Shown one piece after another: positions 13,661 to 26,862 of a DNA stretch of 64,000 nt (the stretch's first letter is position 1; each line of letters begins with the position of its first letter). Below the pieces are notes generated by a model. That model saw only the letters and a program-made list of their open reading frames with translations, was not told the DNA's origin and made no database searches. The stretch is taken from contig CM049308.1 in the NCBI GenBank assembly GCA_026874595.1, forward strand, positions 18,724,001 to 18,788,000. The letters run 5' to 3'. This DNA comes from Sipunculus nudus (Eukaryota > Annelida > Sipuncula > Golfingiida > Sipunculidae). The translations under genes were made by a program, and so were the position numbers.

Positions 13661-14639
13661 AAGTGAAGGCTTCCTATACTAATCACAGTACCAACCCGAA
13701 CAGGAACATAGTTCCTGAATTAATACTGCACCCTTATGTCGAAGGTCACGCACATGCACTACTTTACTGATATCCGAGTTATTTTACCATCTTTCGCAAA
13801 CTTTCCTTATGAGCATTGCCTCATAAACGTCGCTCATCGTTTTATCAGGAAATCGAAAAAAAACAGGTATCACGCAAAAACTCCACTTGGGAACAGTGGT
13901 TCCTTTCTAACAATTTCGCGATAAACAATTGCTTTAAAGTGAAGTCTCCATACATTTGTATGTTCGTCCTAAAAATTCCCTTTTGGTGGTCAGTAATCAG
14001 AGCAAGGTATGGTTTACCTTTTTACCCCATAATGAGTGTCTGAGAGCTGGATCAGGCCTCAGTGCAAAATTGTCAAAAATTGTACTATTCTAGGCCTGTA
14101 GGGTATACTGAATACACTCACTAGCTCGGTGCTGTCTATAGATACGAGGCCTTCACCGAATGAATAACGGCAAACATTTCTCAAACAGTTTTCCGATCCA
14201 TTGATTCTTCTCAGAGATTTAAAATCCCGGCTAAGACAATATTTAAACGAAGGATTAATCCTTTTGTAGTCCACACTTATGGAAGAAATAGAGTTAATGT
14301 AGATGTTGGTTTGAGCATCCCCTTGGGCATTTTATGCCTCACCCGTAGGAAGGGAGACTTAAAAGGGTGATGCGTTTGTATCTGTATCGATTTGCAGGTC
14401 GATTTTTTAAATAAATGAAATTTCTCGTGTGGCCCAGAGTGAAAAGCCATGTAATACATTTTGTCTTTTTTTTCAATGTAGGAACGTTGCCTGTTGGTGG
14501 CACTGTGTTTTATTAATGAGGAGGAAGGTATCTATATGATAAGAATGATATGTTATTTTAGCGTTCTTGATTTCAGGTTTTCAATGCATGGTTTTAGGAA
14601 TAATCCAGAAGTCATAATCTGTTCATAAGACATTAGAGC
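13661..14639. other. Intergenic DNA, no supported gene
   Basis: No recognisable gene or element. Several 60-75 codon frames on both strands have no domain. Confidence 0.5.
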
Positions 14640-14725
14640 AAATCTATGGGGTCCCGCTAGATTCACAATTATTCCACTAAGCACTGGCGGGGTTCGAACA
14701 GGGAACTTCATCTCTTAGGATGCCT
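14640..14725 (-). mobile_element. Possible tRNA-derived SINE head
   Basis: On the minus strand GTTCCCTGTTCGAACCCCGC resembles the RNA polymerase III B box and T-arm of a tRNA. A convincing A box at the normal distance is not seen, so this may be only a fragment of a tRNA-derived SINE. Confidence 0.3.
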
Positions 14726-14879
14726 CGTTCTGTAGTACATGACTGATACGGGCCTGACTGCATCTTATGTGAGGAATGTCAACTTGTGACCACGAAAAGG
14801 CTACCCCAAAACCCTTTCTTCCTGATGTGGTTTGGACATCTGCAAGAACAATGACCGTGGCTGTCTTACGAATTGAATT

Positions 14880-15225
14880 GAAAAAAATGGAGTCGGGGTT
14901 CGATTCGATCACGTTGACTCCAGCAGGCCGAGTTCTCTCAACAACAAAAGAAAATCAGAAGAGGTTGTTTCCAGGTATTTTGCCTCTAAATATTGTAAGG
15001 GAAATCAAGAATCGAAATCCCTGGATGTATTTATAGTTACTATCTAAGACGCCTTCCCAGGTTCCAAAGAAACGCCCAGTACCGGGGCCAAGCCGAAAAG
15101 TCGGACGGGCTAGCAGAGCAACAGTAACCACGCCCACTCCGTGGTGAGGGCCTAGACAACCCAACCACCAGCATACAGACAGTTTGGAACTTGTTTAGAA
15201 CCTTTACTATAAATGAAGAAAGGGC
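14880..15225 (-). repeat. Dispersed repeat family Y, copy 1
   Basis: Aligns by eye with 47,895-48,230 over its whole length and with 34,485-34,700 over its right part. Shared words are AAGTCGG(A/C)C, (A/C)AGCAGAGCA, CCACGCCCACTCCG, CAGACAGTTTGG and a TTGTTTCC(A/G)GG...TTGTAAGG block. Read on the minus strand all three copies give an ALL(A/D)...PT...L(A/G)PG-like peptide in one frame, which suggests decay from a coding repeat or gene end. The class is unrecognised. Confidence 0.5.
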
Positions 15226-15756
15226 TATCTTCCATCGGCCGTGACTGACCTATACTATCATCTCCAGCGTGTAAGCACCACCCAACGTTTTACTTACCCG
15301 GTCTAGAAATTGTTAGTTCCAGTGAATATCGTTGATGACGGGCCCTGCATTTACCAAGGTTCACGGAATCCATTGTTTTTTATCTTTATGCTGCTGACAT
15401 TATCGAAAAAAAAAACAGTACATGAAATCACATAATTTGTTTAAAACTGTCACTTCCACATCTGTATTTCTGTGTCACTTATTTTCATTGTCTGTCTGTC
15501 TGTCCGTCTGTCTCTGCGTTAACAAACCATGCATATGATAACTGTGTGGAGTTTGTCCTTTTTGTCTGACAGTATCTCTCCCCCATGCCCTCCATTTTAT
15601 GTGGATACTAGAGACATGACATACATTTTAAATCATTAATTAAATATAAAGGCTTTAATGACGATTTTCATAGAATTTTGATAGCTGTGAATGCTAAAAC
15701 ATAATAAAGTCATAATTTATCTGCATATTTCTAATATTCTAATAGACCAAATAAAG

Positions 15757-15801
<45 letters not shown>

Positions 15802-17842
15802 TATATATATATATATAAATGATGCAAACTACACGATAATAACTGAATGAGATAACAATTTATCTTTTCAAGCATTTTGACACCAATAGCTCCAGTTTTC
15901 ACCGACAGAAATCAGTCTTAAGTCTCTACTGATAATTGCCATACCTATATAATTATATATTAAACTTCAACTTTCCTTCATTTACTTGAAAGATGAACAA
16001 AAAAACGATAGAAACATTTTAAACATTATGTTTCTTCCCGATGACACTACCTTGAAAAAGTTACTATAATTATGCCTTTTTTTCTTTTAACTTTTAAATA
16101 ATGCAAACGTTAATTCAGCGTTGAAGCGTTAGTCAATTAGAGGCCTATATCACATGTACTTGAGTACATTTACGCAATAAAATAAGAAATCTTGTTTGTG
16201 CATGCCCTGGAACCGTTATCATTCAGTATGATCTACACATCCATTACACAATAATTGGGACGTATATCACATCCGACCTTTACCAAAAAACTTCCAGTTA
16301 TATTTATAATTGATACAACGTGGTGAGAGGTGCTTACCTGCCAGTTCGTGGGAAAATCTGATAACTTTTCTCAAGAGGTTCTAGCTGCGATGACCCGTAG
16401 GAAAGTGCTGAGCATCTCCCAATTCTGCATCCGATGCTGTTAACACCAGGTAAAGATATATGGTCCCGATATGAGGACTTCTTTTGTGGAACATACACCG
16501 CTGTAACGTCTTGAGCCTCCTCGTCGCTGTTTACCTTTATATAAACATACGTGCATCTGTCTTCAGAAAATAGTTGATTGTGACCTCCGATCACAGCATG
16601 ACCTTGACATTTTGACCTTTATGAACCCCACAACATTCTAGTGCTGTTTACCTGTACCGGCGTTTGTAGCAAATTACAACATACATACATACATAAGTAC
16701 ATCATACAAACATACGGTGGTATGACATTTAATTAGGTCTTATTCATATATATAATTTTATACTAATTATTAATTTCTGTAAAATAACTTGAAACTGTAA
16801 AGCTGAATGAACTTTGAATCTCAGTTTCGCTGAAAGTTCAGGTCTCTTGATGAAACTGACATTTTGTACTGAATTCATCATATATCGTAAAGTATTCAAT
16901 CCATACAATTGACCATAGTTACCGCTACATCGGTTACCAAAGACAACCAAGGTTACCAAGGTAACTGAGAAACTGTTGGCCACAAAGCTTTGATCAGAAT
17001 CTTTTGAATTCTAAGCTATTTGTAGACTTGTTTCTTCGCCATTTGTTTATGCCCACAGACCCACCGCTACACGCGTCAAGACACTGTATGAAAGATGCAT
17101 CAAAGACAAACTTGACCTTGTAGGCGAGAATGCATGGGGCCGAAATCGTTATTTGATAGACCTGTTGTCAATCAAATCTATCTGGACAAACGTCGCCAAC
17201 TGCACACTCGACAGTCCATAAGTCAAAAGAGTTGACAGCGGAGTAAAATGACAGTGCTTGACAAATAAGGTAAACTGCATGTCTTAACAAATGATCATAC
17301 CACGGAAGTATTACCGCGACATACGAGTGCAAAGCTATGACAGTTTATGCAACTAGTGCACCAATCGAGACTTACACCATGTTTTTAACCAATTTTCCCT
17401 GTTGACTCCGCAGAGTGGGTATGCGTTCCCTCCGGTTCGTTTGTGTGTCTGTTTGTATGTTTTTATGTCTGCTTTTCGTCGATTCGTTGCTTTAAAAACC
17501 AGATTAGCTTTTAAATTTTGTCTTTAGGGGAAAAATTATTAGGTGAAAAAATTAAAAAGTCAGTTTGTTAAGCCTATTACCATTATGTGAACAGTTGTTA
17601 TCACTTTATTAAACTGTTTTCCGATACTTTCTCAAGGAAACAAGTTATTGTTTTAAGTTTTCTTTATGGAAAGACACTTTATCATACAAAATCAGCTATA
17701 AAATAAAATGATCGCATATTATTACCTAAATAACCTTTTCCTTTACGTTATTTTTACTCTCTCTGGCACCCTTTGCAGTGTCTTGTTTTGGACAAAACCC
17801 TTGCACAAACGAAAACAATAAGAGCACTGCAGAGGTGTGTTT
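15226..17842. other. Intergenic DNA with microsatellites
   Basis: Contains a CTGT/CCGT run at about 15,489-15,515 and an (AT)n tract at about 15,762-15,818. A possible minus-strand exon (16,334-16,594) is entered separately. Nothing else is recognised. Confidence 0.5.
16334..16594 (-). CDS. Possible internal exon, unknown product
   Basis: An 86-codon minus-strand frame reads smoothly with an ordinary amino-acid mix (for example DEEAQDVTAVYVPQKKSSYR). It ends at its 3' side in a good consensus splice donor, CAG|GTAAGC, where the apparent stop codon is the TAA inside the donor. A matching acceptor upstream is uncertain. No domain is recognised and no partner exon is visible. It could be a real exon of a gene lying mostly outside or scattered through this region, or chance. 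The start shown is only the first ATG of the frame. Confidence 0.2.
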   Translation of the reverse strand: MIGGHNQLFSEDRCTYVYIKVNSDEEAQDVTAVYVPQKKSSYRDHISLPGVNSIGCRIGRCSALSYGSSQLEPLEKSYQIFPRTGR

Positions 17843-18270
17843 TGTAACCTCTGACCTCATTGAATATGCATTGGTCTCGCCGATTATATAATACAGGTGA
17901 GAATTAAAATGGGTAAATATCTATAATGAGCTTCCTAAAAAAACATTAGATTTTTGGTAAGCCATCAGGACGCAACAAAAGTCTTGTAACCTGTGATCTC
18001 ATTACATATGCATAGACTTTGGCAGGAATCGAACTCAGGGGAGATATTATATTGGTTAATATTTCTTTTGAGTTTCATAAAATAGAAATCACACCTAATT
18101 CTAATTAGTTATCCACCATAAAGTAGCCTGATGATGACTGGCCTCATTAAATATGCGTGGATTTAGCCCATAATCTAACTTGGTAAAATAAGTAATTATG
18201 GGGAGTTTCGTGAAAATCATCGAAGTAAGTTATTGCTGCGACACTAAATGTTAACGGACGGACGGAACGT
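17843..18270 (+). repeat. Three diverged tandem units of about 140 bp
   Basis: Units begin near 17,843, 17,985 and 18,124 with variants of TGTAACCTGTGATCTCATT followed by (A/G)AATATGCAT. Each also contains a GAGTTTC(A/G)T(A/G)AAA-like block about 90 bp in. Divergence between units is high, so the array is old. The third unit ends in a GACGGACGGA-type stretch. Confidence 0.6.
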
Positions 18271-19665
18271 GGGTTTACCATAATACGTCCCGTCAAAGAT
18301 GGGCAAATACGAATACAGAGGCAAGGTATAAACAATTAATGCTTTCATATGGTGAGGTCGGTAAACGCCATCTAAACACGAGGCGAAGCATCCCCGTTAC
18401 GCTTATTAACGTAGTTAATAAATCCGGTGGTATTTCATTATTAATGAGTATTTATAACACCTAGGCATGAAAGTACGGATTTCCTCCTTGGGCTTGTTTA
18501 ACAAGTGGATTCTTAATAGTTTTTAGTATATGTATGTTTTTGAATGCATATGAGGTTTTCTAGTGCAAATAAACCAAAATTATCATAGAATTAGGAATAA
18601 AGATACGGATTTGAATAATTGAAAAGGATATCCTCTCTGCTATGGTTAATATGAAAGGAAGACACTGTCTGATAAAGCAGCCGAAGGCCTTGTGTAAATT
18701 ACTTATATACATGAATTGCTAGGTATCAACAGGCATTGAAGTTTTCAATCAAGCTCTGTCTGATTTGTCTAATTTGCATTAAGAATTTCAGCACCTGATC
18801 TATTAGAAAAGACCATACACGTTTTTAACAAGTATAAGAGAGAAAGAGTAAAAACGGTAAAATTTATTAGAATCCTACCCTTCTGAACCCGAGATATTCT
18901 ATTACACTACCAGTCGTCCGTATTGTAAGCACCGATACTGACAGAGATGGAATAGGCGACTCTGGGCTTTTTTCACTAAAAAATATGAAATCGAGGATCA
19001 TCCATCACTGTTAGAGTGCCCTTGTCAGATCTGGAATATTGATACAGCTTATTCAAAGATGGAAAGGTACCCATGCAGAGAATGGCCCTCATACCTATGA
19101 TTACTCTAAAGATATGTTATATGTAGCCGATAATTCGCTTTCCTGTGTATAGTGCATATAAATGGTCTAAAATCATTTTAGTGTTGTCCAGATAACATTG
19201 AGCTTATGTGAAGGTTGTACCGTGACTGTTACAATACTGAGGGTTAATTATACGAAACATAGAGTTGTCCTAGCAAGTATACAACCAATACATGATTATA
19301 TGCTAATACTTCTTCAGGCAAAATGAGTGATTGCTGCTATATTTATATATATAGTGGAACAGGATTACTGTTGTAACTGGGCGGTCATGCCGAAAATTGC
19401 AGATATATAAGACACACGGATTATAGATTCATCTGCCAGCGTCCATTGTACAGGTATTCTCGTTGGTCTTTCTAATATTGTTCAGTGTCCATTTATTGTT
19501 AATTATTAACTTATTTTCCGAGAGATATAATCACTATATCCCTGAGCGGATTTCTCTTTGTATTACTTCTTTATCAGTGTACATATGATCTCCTCACGAC
19601 TTAGGCCTCATGTCTTCTGACGTTGTTAAATAGTGAAAATATTGTACACAAACACACATACACAC
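18271..19665. other. Intergenic DNA, no supported gene
   Basis: Only short frames and no recognised domain or repeat. Confidence 0.55.
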
Positions 19666-19669
19666 ACTC

Positions 19670-20310
19670 CCTGTCAGGTCAACCGTTGTCCTAGCCAGCT
19701 AAGTCTATCGGACCAAGCGAGTAGTGTACCAATTAGGTCCATCGGAAATACACATGGGTACACATAGTCCAAATTAGGTCCACCGGAAGCACACATAGAT
19801 GCAGTGTCCCAATAAGGTCTATTGAAAACACACGGATATAGTGTCCAAATTAGGTCTAACTGAAGCACACACGGACACACAGTGTCCCAATCAGGTCTAC
19901 CTAAAGCACACACGGATACACAGTGTCCTAATCAGGTCCACCTAAAGCACACATGGATACACAGTGTCTCAATCAGGTCTACCTAAAGCATACACGGATA
20001 CACAGTGTCCCGATCAGGTCTACCTGAAGTACACACGGATACACAGTGTCCTAATCAGGTCTACCTAAAGCACACACGGATACAGGGTCTCATTAATGTC
20101 TACCGGACACACACACACGGATAGACAATGTGTCCGAATCAGGTTTACCGAAAATACGGAGACACAAACTGAGTCGGGTCGACTGGGCACACACAAAAAC
20201 ACATACACTTAAAATCAGGTCTACGGGACATATACCCACACGGACACACACATTCCAAATCAGGCCTACACACAGTCCAAAGCAGGACCACCCAAAACAC
20301 ACATGCACAC
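19670..20310 (+). repeat. 41-bp minisatellite
   Basis: The central units start CAGTGTCC at 19,880, 19,921, 19,962, 20,003 and 20,044, an exact 41-bp period. Each unit carries AATCAGGTCTACCTAAAGC followed by ACACACGGATA. Units to the left (from about 19,670) and right (to about 20,310) are more diverged and of variable length. Because 41 is not a multiple of three, the long open frames through the array on both strands are artefacts. Confidence 0.9.
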
Positions 20311-23300
20311 ATACACATACAATATACAGCGAAGTATGTATGCTGCAACATGTATTGTTCAACCACAATGTAAACAAAATTACAGTGCACTTTGCCGATG
20401 CCCGATTCTGCATGATTTGTACTAAATTAGTAGCACAAAAGGCAGCAAACGTGCCATCGCTACCGTCACACAGCCAGAACACACACATGAATGGACGTAC
20501 ATTGTTAACACTGTTTACGTTTAGTTAAATACACCTATATAAATCATCAATATTTATGACTATGGCTTAAATATGACTTTGGAGTCATAAAATTCAGGCA
20601 GACTGAACTTGTTTTGAAATTTTAACTCGGGCTGCCCTGGAGTCAAGCTGGTGATTTTTTTCTCTTTAAACCATCCAGACATGGCCGTATTGCTCTTAAT
20701 CTTCCTTTGCAATCGCTCAGTCGAAGCGTGACAAGTATCTTGTGTTTTATACAAGTAAATGTGACATTCAGCATGACGCATTGCACTTGGTTCGGAGGTT
20801 ATTACTATGTAGAGACGATGCGTTGTTCAGCATGTGCTTGTGAAGCCGTGTGTGTGTTAAGCCTGGTATTTTCAGGCATGTGGAGCGAATATATACCTTC
20901 AGTTTAATCCGTATAACGCTACTTCTTTGTTGGATCAGACACACCGCAGTGTAAACTCGGTAGATTAAGTAAACAGATACGTGAGGAAGTTGAAAATTCT
21001 TGCCTATCCGTGCATGTATTTCGTTTTGAGCCCCTAATTGCACGTGTATCATGTTCAGCGTGGTACAGCCGCGTAATTATACCTTTTCGCAAGCCTATAC
21101 AGTGTTCATTATGTGTATTGAAGCTGGGGATACCGAACAAGTCGGTTTAGTTGTACGTGAATATCCAAAGAATCAAAGGTTGCTCAATTTATGGTATCTT
21201 TTCTGTATCTTAAGTGCCATCTCTTTTTCTCTTTCGCTTGCTTCTCTTTTCGTATAAATGAGCAGAATACCAGTCTACTGACCTTATTGTACTTATTTTT
21301 AACACTCTCTCGACCTTTTCTCTAAGTCCAATCGTTCTGCTGTTATAATTTTATGACGACCGCGCTATTTAAGTCTCAAAACTGTGTTTTGGCCTTGATG
21401 TATAGCTTTGATGCAGAACTTACTGCGAAAAATGATTCTCCCTAACATCAAATAATTAGGGTCTTTCCTGCAAAATTCTGTGAATTAACAATCAGCAACT
21501 ATAGGGCCATTGGTGGTGATGATGTGTGTGTATGTGTGTGCGTGCGTGTGTGTTTTGTGTGAAGGATAATTGAGGGGGCTGGGTAAATTTGACATGGTCG
21601 ATTGAGGTCCGGTTTTCTTTCTTTTTTTTTTTTTTACTTCTTTACGGTAATACCATGAATGTCTAAATAACTTGGAAGCTCTCAGTTAACTGTTAATATA
21701 TGTGTTGTACCTTAGTAAACTATCAACAAATATATTTCAAACTTAATACCATGAGGTCAAAATCATGACTCATTGTCAAGGAGTTATTTGTGAGACTTTC
21801 ATGAGGCCAAAAATATTCATACTCGGTATTCATATCTGTTCCCAGATGCTCTACGAATGGTCACTACACTTTCCTATTGTTAGTAAACTACAGATCGACA
21901 GATTCACTTTCAAACACGGTTTCTGTCACACAGAAAAACATTGGCCATGAATATATTAAAAAATAGGAATTTATTCAATAATTGTGCACATTCGATATCT
22001 AACGAAACGCCGTAACAGCATAATGTACACTCAATGACACCACTAACGCCACCAAGCGGGAAGTACGAAACCTCACTCTGAGGCAAGTTTCAAATAAGTA
22101 AAGTTATAGTAAACAACGTCTGAGCTATAAAGAATACAGAAATAGCTGGGAAAATATTTGGTTAAAACTGTCACATTTTCCATAACAGCCTTAGTATTTA
22201 CTCTATGCTGCGTGAATTGCGCCGTCACAAAGTGTAGTTCTGTACTCGCCGCTAGGTGTAAATGGCACACCAGCACAAGAGATTCAAACATTCGTAGTAC
22301 AATTATCATAGCAAATATCAACTGGTCAGATCAATATTAAAATAACTAAATCGACATCCGGCGTCAACCCGCAAACGTAGACACATTATGCCACCTTGAC
22401 CCGTTATTATACATAACATGAAATTGCAGCTTTCCTGTTTTACAGAGAATAAATTAAATGAAACCACAACTTTGAGAGTGTACATTGTTACAAAAATATA
22501 TCATATTTCATTGCTAATTTATACCTCAGATGTGACTCTCCATATGTTCAGGGTCAACGTATCAGCATAGACTTGTGTCTTCTTATGAAATGTGCACTAA
22601 TACTAAAAAAAGATCAACAATAATAAACACTTGTTTTATTCATCAGACCAAAAGAACTTTTACAGACATGGATAGATTTCATTTGCAGGTCATCAATATC
22701 TACCTATCTACCATAAGCATGCCTTAACGATCTACCATAAGCTATCCTTAACGATCTACCACATGCTATCCCATGAGGGCTTTCCGAATCCCATCCGGGA
22801 CAGCACTTAAGTAAGCAAAAATAATTCAAACATGAGCAAGATCAGAATCTGAAAAGCGATGTTGTCTGATAAAAACCGGATTTCATACTCTACCAAATGG
22901 TATTTGTTGATATCACTGTATACGTGATACACCTATGGTGTGAACCAAACCAGAATATTGCCATGTTTATCTAATCTCAAACTGATATGTGATAAGAGCT
23001 CCGGGTCCTATATACTTTTTTTTTGTTTCGTAGATCTATCCTGCACTTGTATACCTCTGTATACTAGTATGTGTTCAATAGTTTTGTACATTCAGAATCA
23101 TTCTAGTTTTAAAATATACTCATTACAATATATATATATATATATGCCAAGTTTTATATAAAATCCTAAATGATTATTTTGGACCATGTGAGGTATTAAG
23201 TTAAAAGGTTAAAGGTCATGACAACCTAACATTTTAGAAAAAATCGTAATTTTGAAAAAATGACCAATGAAAATTTGACATTTGCTGTAATTTATATAAT

Positions 23301-24217
23301 GTCAACCGTTTTTACAAGTTTCAAAACCTCATGAATACGAGGTCAATGAACTGGGGGCAAATAGTCCTCCAGGACCACAAGGATGCTATAGTTGTTACCA
23401 TCAAAACCACATTAGAATCTCTAAGGCATAATGCCGAATTGCACATCCATGTTTGCAGTGCATTGACAAGTTGACCCATAGTAGTCGACTGCATTCTGTT
23501 CCCCTGACTCAAGAAGTCTTAAGATTGTTATATTGGTGGACCTTGTTCTATGGCTGACGTATTGTGTGCGTGAAAGTAAGTTTGACCCCGGCCACCGGAC
23601 GCCCCCTAATCTGAACATAAGATGTTTACAAACCAAAACCCTATACACTTATAAAGGGGTGAAAACGTGAGGTTGCAATGGACACCTTAGAAAGTATACG
23701 GCTGCTTTTCATGCGCGCTGGACCGATGTTTGGTCAACAGTGAGAGCTCAATTCAGGGTCACGCATTTTGCTTTCCCATTCCATTGTAATGCGGCCTTTT
23801 ACTCCTTATAGTATTTGTGTTAAAGAAAAAGGCGTGCGTTCACCCCGTTCAGGACCACTTAATAACTTGTTCTTATGAGGTCTGAACAGATATACTTTCA
23901 AAATGACCTAATCTCGTGGGCGGATGTCTGTCTATGACATTGCCAAGATTTGGTCGGTTGTGGACCTCAGCTAGAAACGGTCAATATTGAGTAACTGCCG
24001 TGAACAAAATCTAGCTTTGGTTCGCATGAGCCTGCCAAGGGTCCTCTGCCCTCAGTAAGACTATTACCTTGAACAAACTCACATTGTTTCGCTTGTTTGT
24101 CCGCGACCTCTTAAAAGAAAAATAATCAGTTTGTAAATAAAGACCTTGAGGAATGAAAACTTCTCATACTTTGGTCTCTCACTATGATAAAATATTTATT
24201 GCATAACATAAAAGATC
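20311..24217. other. Intergenic DNA, no supported gene
   Basis: Contains a TG-rich microsatellite at about 21,520-21,555 and a short (TA)n run at about 23,131-23,145. Open frames of 60-94 codons overlap on both strands without a domain or conserved motif. Confidence 0.5.

Positions 24218-24276
<59 letters not shown>
24218..24276. repeat. (AT)n microsatellite
   Basis: About 59 bp of alternating AT with two single-base interruptions. Confidence 0.95.
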
Positions 24277-24739
24277 CAATTTAACCTCATAAGTAAGACC
24301 ACCTTGATGACTCAGTGGTCGTAATTTGGGGGGTGGTCGTATTTGTGAATTTATAAATTACCTGGATCATATTCGGGACCAAGAAAAGTGGTCGTTATAT
24401 ATAATTCTGGTTAATTTAATACTTACAGGATCAGCATGCTATCAGGTAATGATACAAAGAAACAATATATATTAACCTGTGGGGCCTCTGAAATCTTAAC
24501 ACTGTATAAAACTATTATCTAATATATTAACACATGGAAGTCAGGTTTAATATTCCGGATGAAGACCTTGTCAGTCATAATGTGCGTTGTCATTATATCA
24601 GAGGTCAAATGTCAAAATTATTAAAATGGACAAAAATTTAATATGTTTATTCTTCAGCTTATTTTCCATGAACACATGGTACTGGGTGTAAATATATAAT
24701 TGTCAAATTCTGCTTTACAATTATATCGTTATATAATAT

Positions 24740-25000
24740 TTTATCTAACGAACATATACCTGTGACTTTCCATGTTACATAAAACCCTGTGACCTTATAT
24801 CTTGTCACACCAACGCCTATTTTGTTATATCCTATGAATGAAAGGCCTGGTAATTTATGACCTGTGACGTATTTTCTGTGATTAAAATGCCCAGTGGCAT
24901 TGTGTCCTGTAAATTTAAGACGTGTGATTCTGTAACTTATTATCTAGTGACAATGTAACCTGTGACACGGCCTATGTCAATATAGTTTATGACATTTTTA
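24740..25000 (+). repeat. Loose CCTGTGAC-word repeat
   Basis: The words CTGTGAC, CCTGTAA and CTTGTCAC recur every 20-40 bases (for example 24,760, 24,788, 24,870, 24,958). This suggests a very old tandem array with no measurable period left. Confidence 0.25.
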
Positions 25001-25002
25001 TC

Positions 25003-25285
25003 TCCGCTAAGGAGGTTATGATTTTGCAAGCATTCGTTTGTTTGTCTGTCTGTTTGTCTATCAGCAACATGACTCAAATAGTTATAAACGGATTTTGATG
25101 ACTTTTTCAGGATAGCCCGGCAAAGATACAAGCAACAGTTGCTCTAAATTCGGGGGGGGGGGGGGGGGTGATCCAGATTACCATCTGTATTAATGTAATT
25201 TTTCAAGGAAAACACTGCTTTTCTGACAATGGCATATGCCGGAGGTCTGCGCTGTCTGAGTGCTTTTCTAGTGTAAATTAATATT
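25003..25285 (+). mobile_element. CTCCGCTAAGGAGG repeat (widespread invertebrate repeat)
   Basis: Begins CTCCGCTAAGGAGGTTATG, continues with a GTTTGTTTGTCTGTCTG run, then ATGACTCAAATAGTTATAAACGG and a GATTTTGATGA block, and ends near CGGAGGTCTGCGC...GAGTGCTTTTCTAGT. I remember this arrangement as a repeat seen in many aquatic invertebrate genomes, but its element class is not known to me. A G16 homopolymer (25,152-25,167) lies inside it. No coding capacity. Confidence 0.55.
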
Positions 25286-26763
25286 GCATCAGGTGATGTT
25301 ACGAACTCTTTTTGACTTCCATTTTTCTAGTTATATTTTTGGAAGCAAAGACTGCAAGGCACCATTCATCGTTGGAAAATATTTAAGAAAATGAACAGAA
25401 AAGCAAGCTAAAAAGAAAACAAATATAGAGCTTGGAATAAAAGGTTTCGTGTCAGATTCACTGTGGTATACAACCATAACAAAATGCCAGACGAAAAACC
25501 GCTGATATGCATTCGAGTGAATTCCGACAGTGTTGCAAGTTTGTTCAATCCTTATTCTGTTTTGACAGTATAGCTTTACTTCTCAGGGGCAGAATCTTGT
25601 ATAAATCTACAACTCAATTATACCCATATAGGACTAAGTACGTCTACAGCATCTAACTTACGTATCTATGGAATTATCTATATATTTTAAGCCACATCGC
25701 TGGCTTTTACTATATAGCTATGGAGATCTATACCTTCCAATACCTATATATGGCAACTTCACAACTTTATGGCACATATTGATTAACTACGTCATCAAAA
25801 TAATTACGTCATAACATTATGACAAGAACAGAATTTACACATAGCTCATCTATGACATGTAATATACTTTAACACATTATTTCTAACTTTATGATTGGCT
25901 TGGCAACTGCGGATCTACATACGGTGAAAACTTCTGAGCACTAACTGATCAGTATTATTAACATTATTGTATATACAGTGCACGGTGTTGTGTATGATTT
26001 TAAAATAAATTTGTGTACGTTTAAAGAAACGTGTTTAATGGACAGACAATAATATGAAAGATACCAAAATAAAATGTAGCTCCAACTACCTCTATAGCCC
26101 TAGCTTTTGCTTACTATATATATAATATTTTGTCAGGAGTGCGTTTTGGAAACTGCTCATAAATTGATGATACGGGTGTAATGATAGCATAACATTATGA
26201 GTGTGAATTTACTATTGCTCCGTCTATGAATCTCATCTGTTTTACTGTGAATTTTATCTGTGTTACCTGTTTTCCATAGCTAAAATTCAAGGAAAATTAC
26301 CATTTAACTCTAAAGAAAAATATCAAATTTTTGGGTGCGATATGAAATAATATTTCTTGCACATATTTACATTAAAGAGTCTATATTGTTGATGTTTATA
26401 AGATTGGTATAACGCCTATTGATAGATTTTATTCTGATTTTTTTTACTAGTACCAGGACACTGATTCAAGATCAAGGTCTGGCTTAACCGGTTGTTAAAG
26501 TATACTCAAATACGTGCACCGCTTGCACCATAAAGAAAGAATTATTTGCCCACGTACTAGACATTTCATCGCATGTATGTTTTAGACGTCGCAACCTCCT
26601 TTTTCGGATAAAACTTCAAACGCAGCGTACCCATAACAGGGGTCGGGGTTACAATGAGGCATTGTACTTATAAGAGGAAGTCAAACATGGAGAAAAACGT
26701 TTAAATGGCAGTGTATATATGATCGCGATGACCTCAATCTAAAAACACCGATGTAAAACATTC
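25286..26763. other. Intergenic DNA, no supported gene
   Basis: AT-rich, with no open frame of note and no recognisable element. Confidence 0.6.
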
Positions 26764-26862
26764 AGGTTACCCCCATTTCAAGCTCACCCCCCCCCCCCCG
26801 GTAATCTGATATCGGGGTAGATTTGACCTAATTTCAGGTCATCCCCGCTTGTTCTGATAACC
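26764..26862. repeat. Self-complementary family P, diverged copy
   Basis: Contains GGTTACCCCCATTTCAAG, a C13 run (26,787-26,799), GGTAATCTGATATCGGGG and ATTTCAGGTCATCCCC. These are variants of the half-sites found at 27,157-27,300. Confidence 0.5.

Noticed and set aside
19670-20310. Regularly spaced repeats that could suggest a CRISPR array
   Set aside because: Units are directly abutting 41-bp tandem copies without unique spacers, in an animal-type genome. It is a minisatellite.
19674-20528. Open frames of 79-132 codons on both strands
   Set aside because: They run through the minisatellite, whose 41-bp unit rotates the frame, and have no domain.
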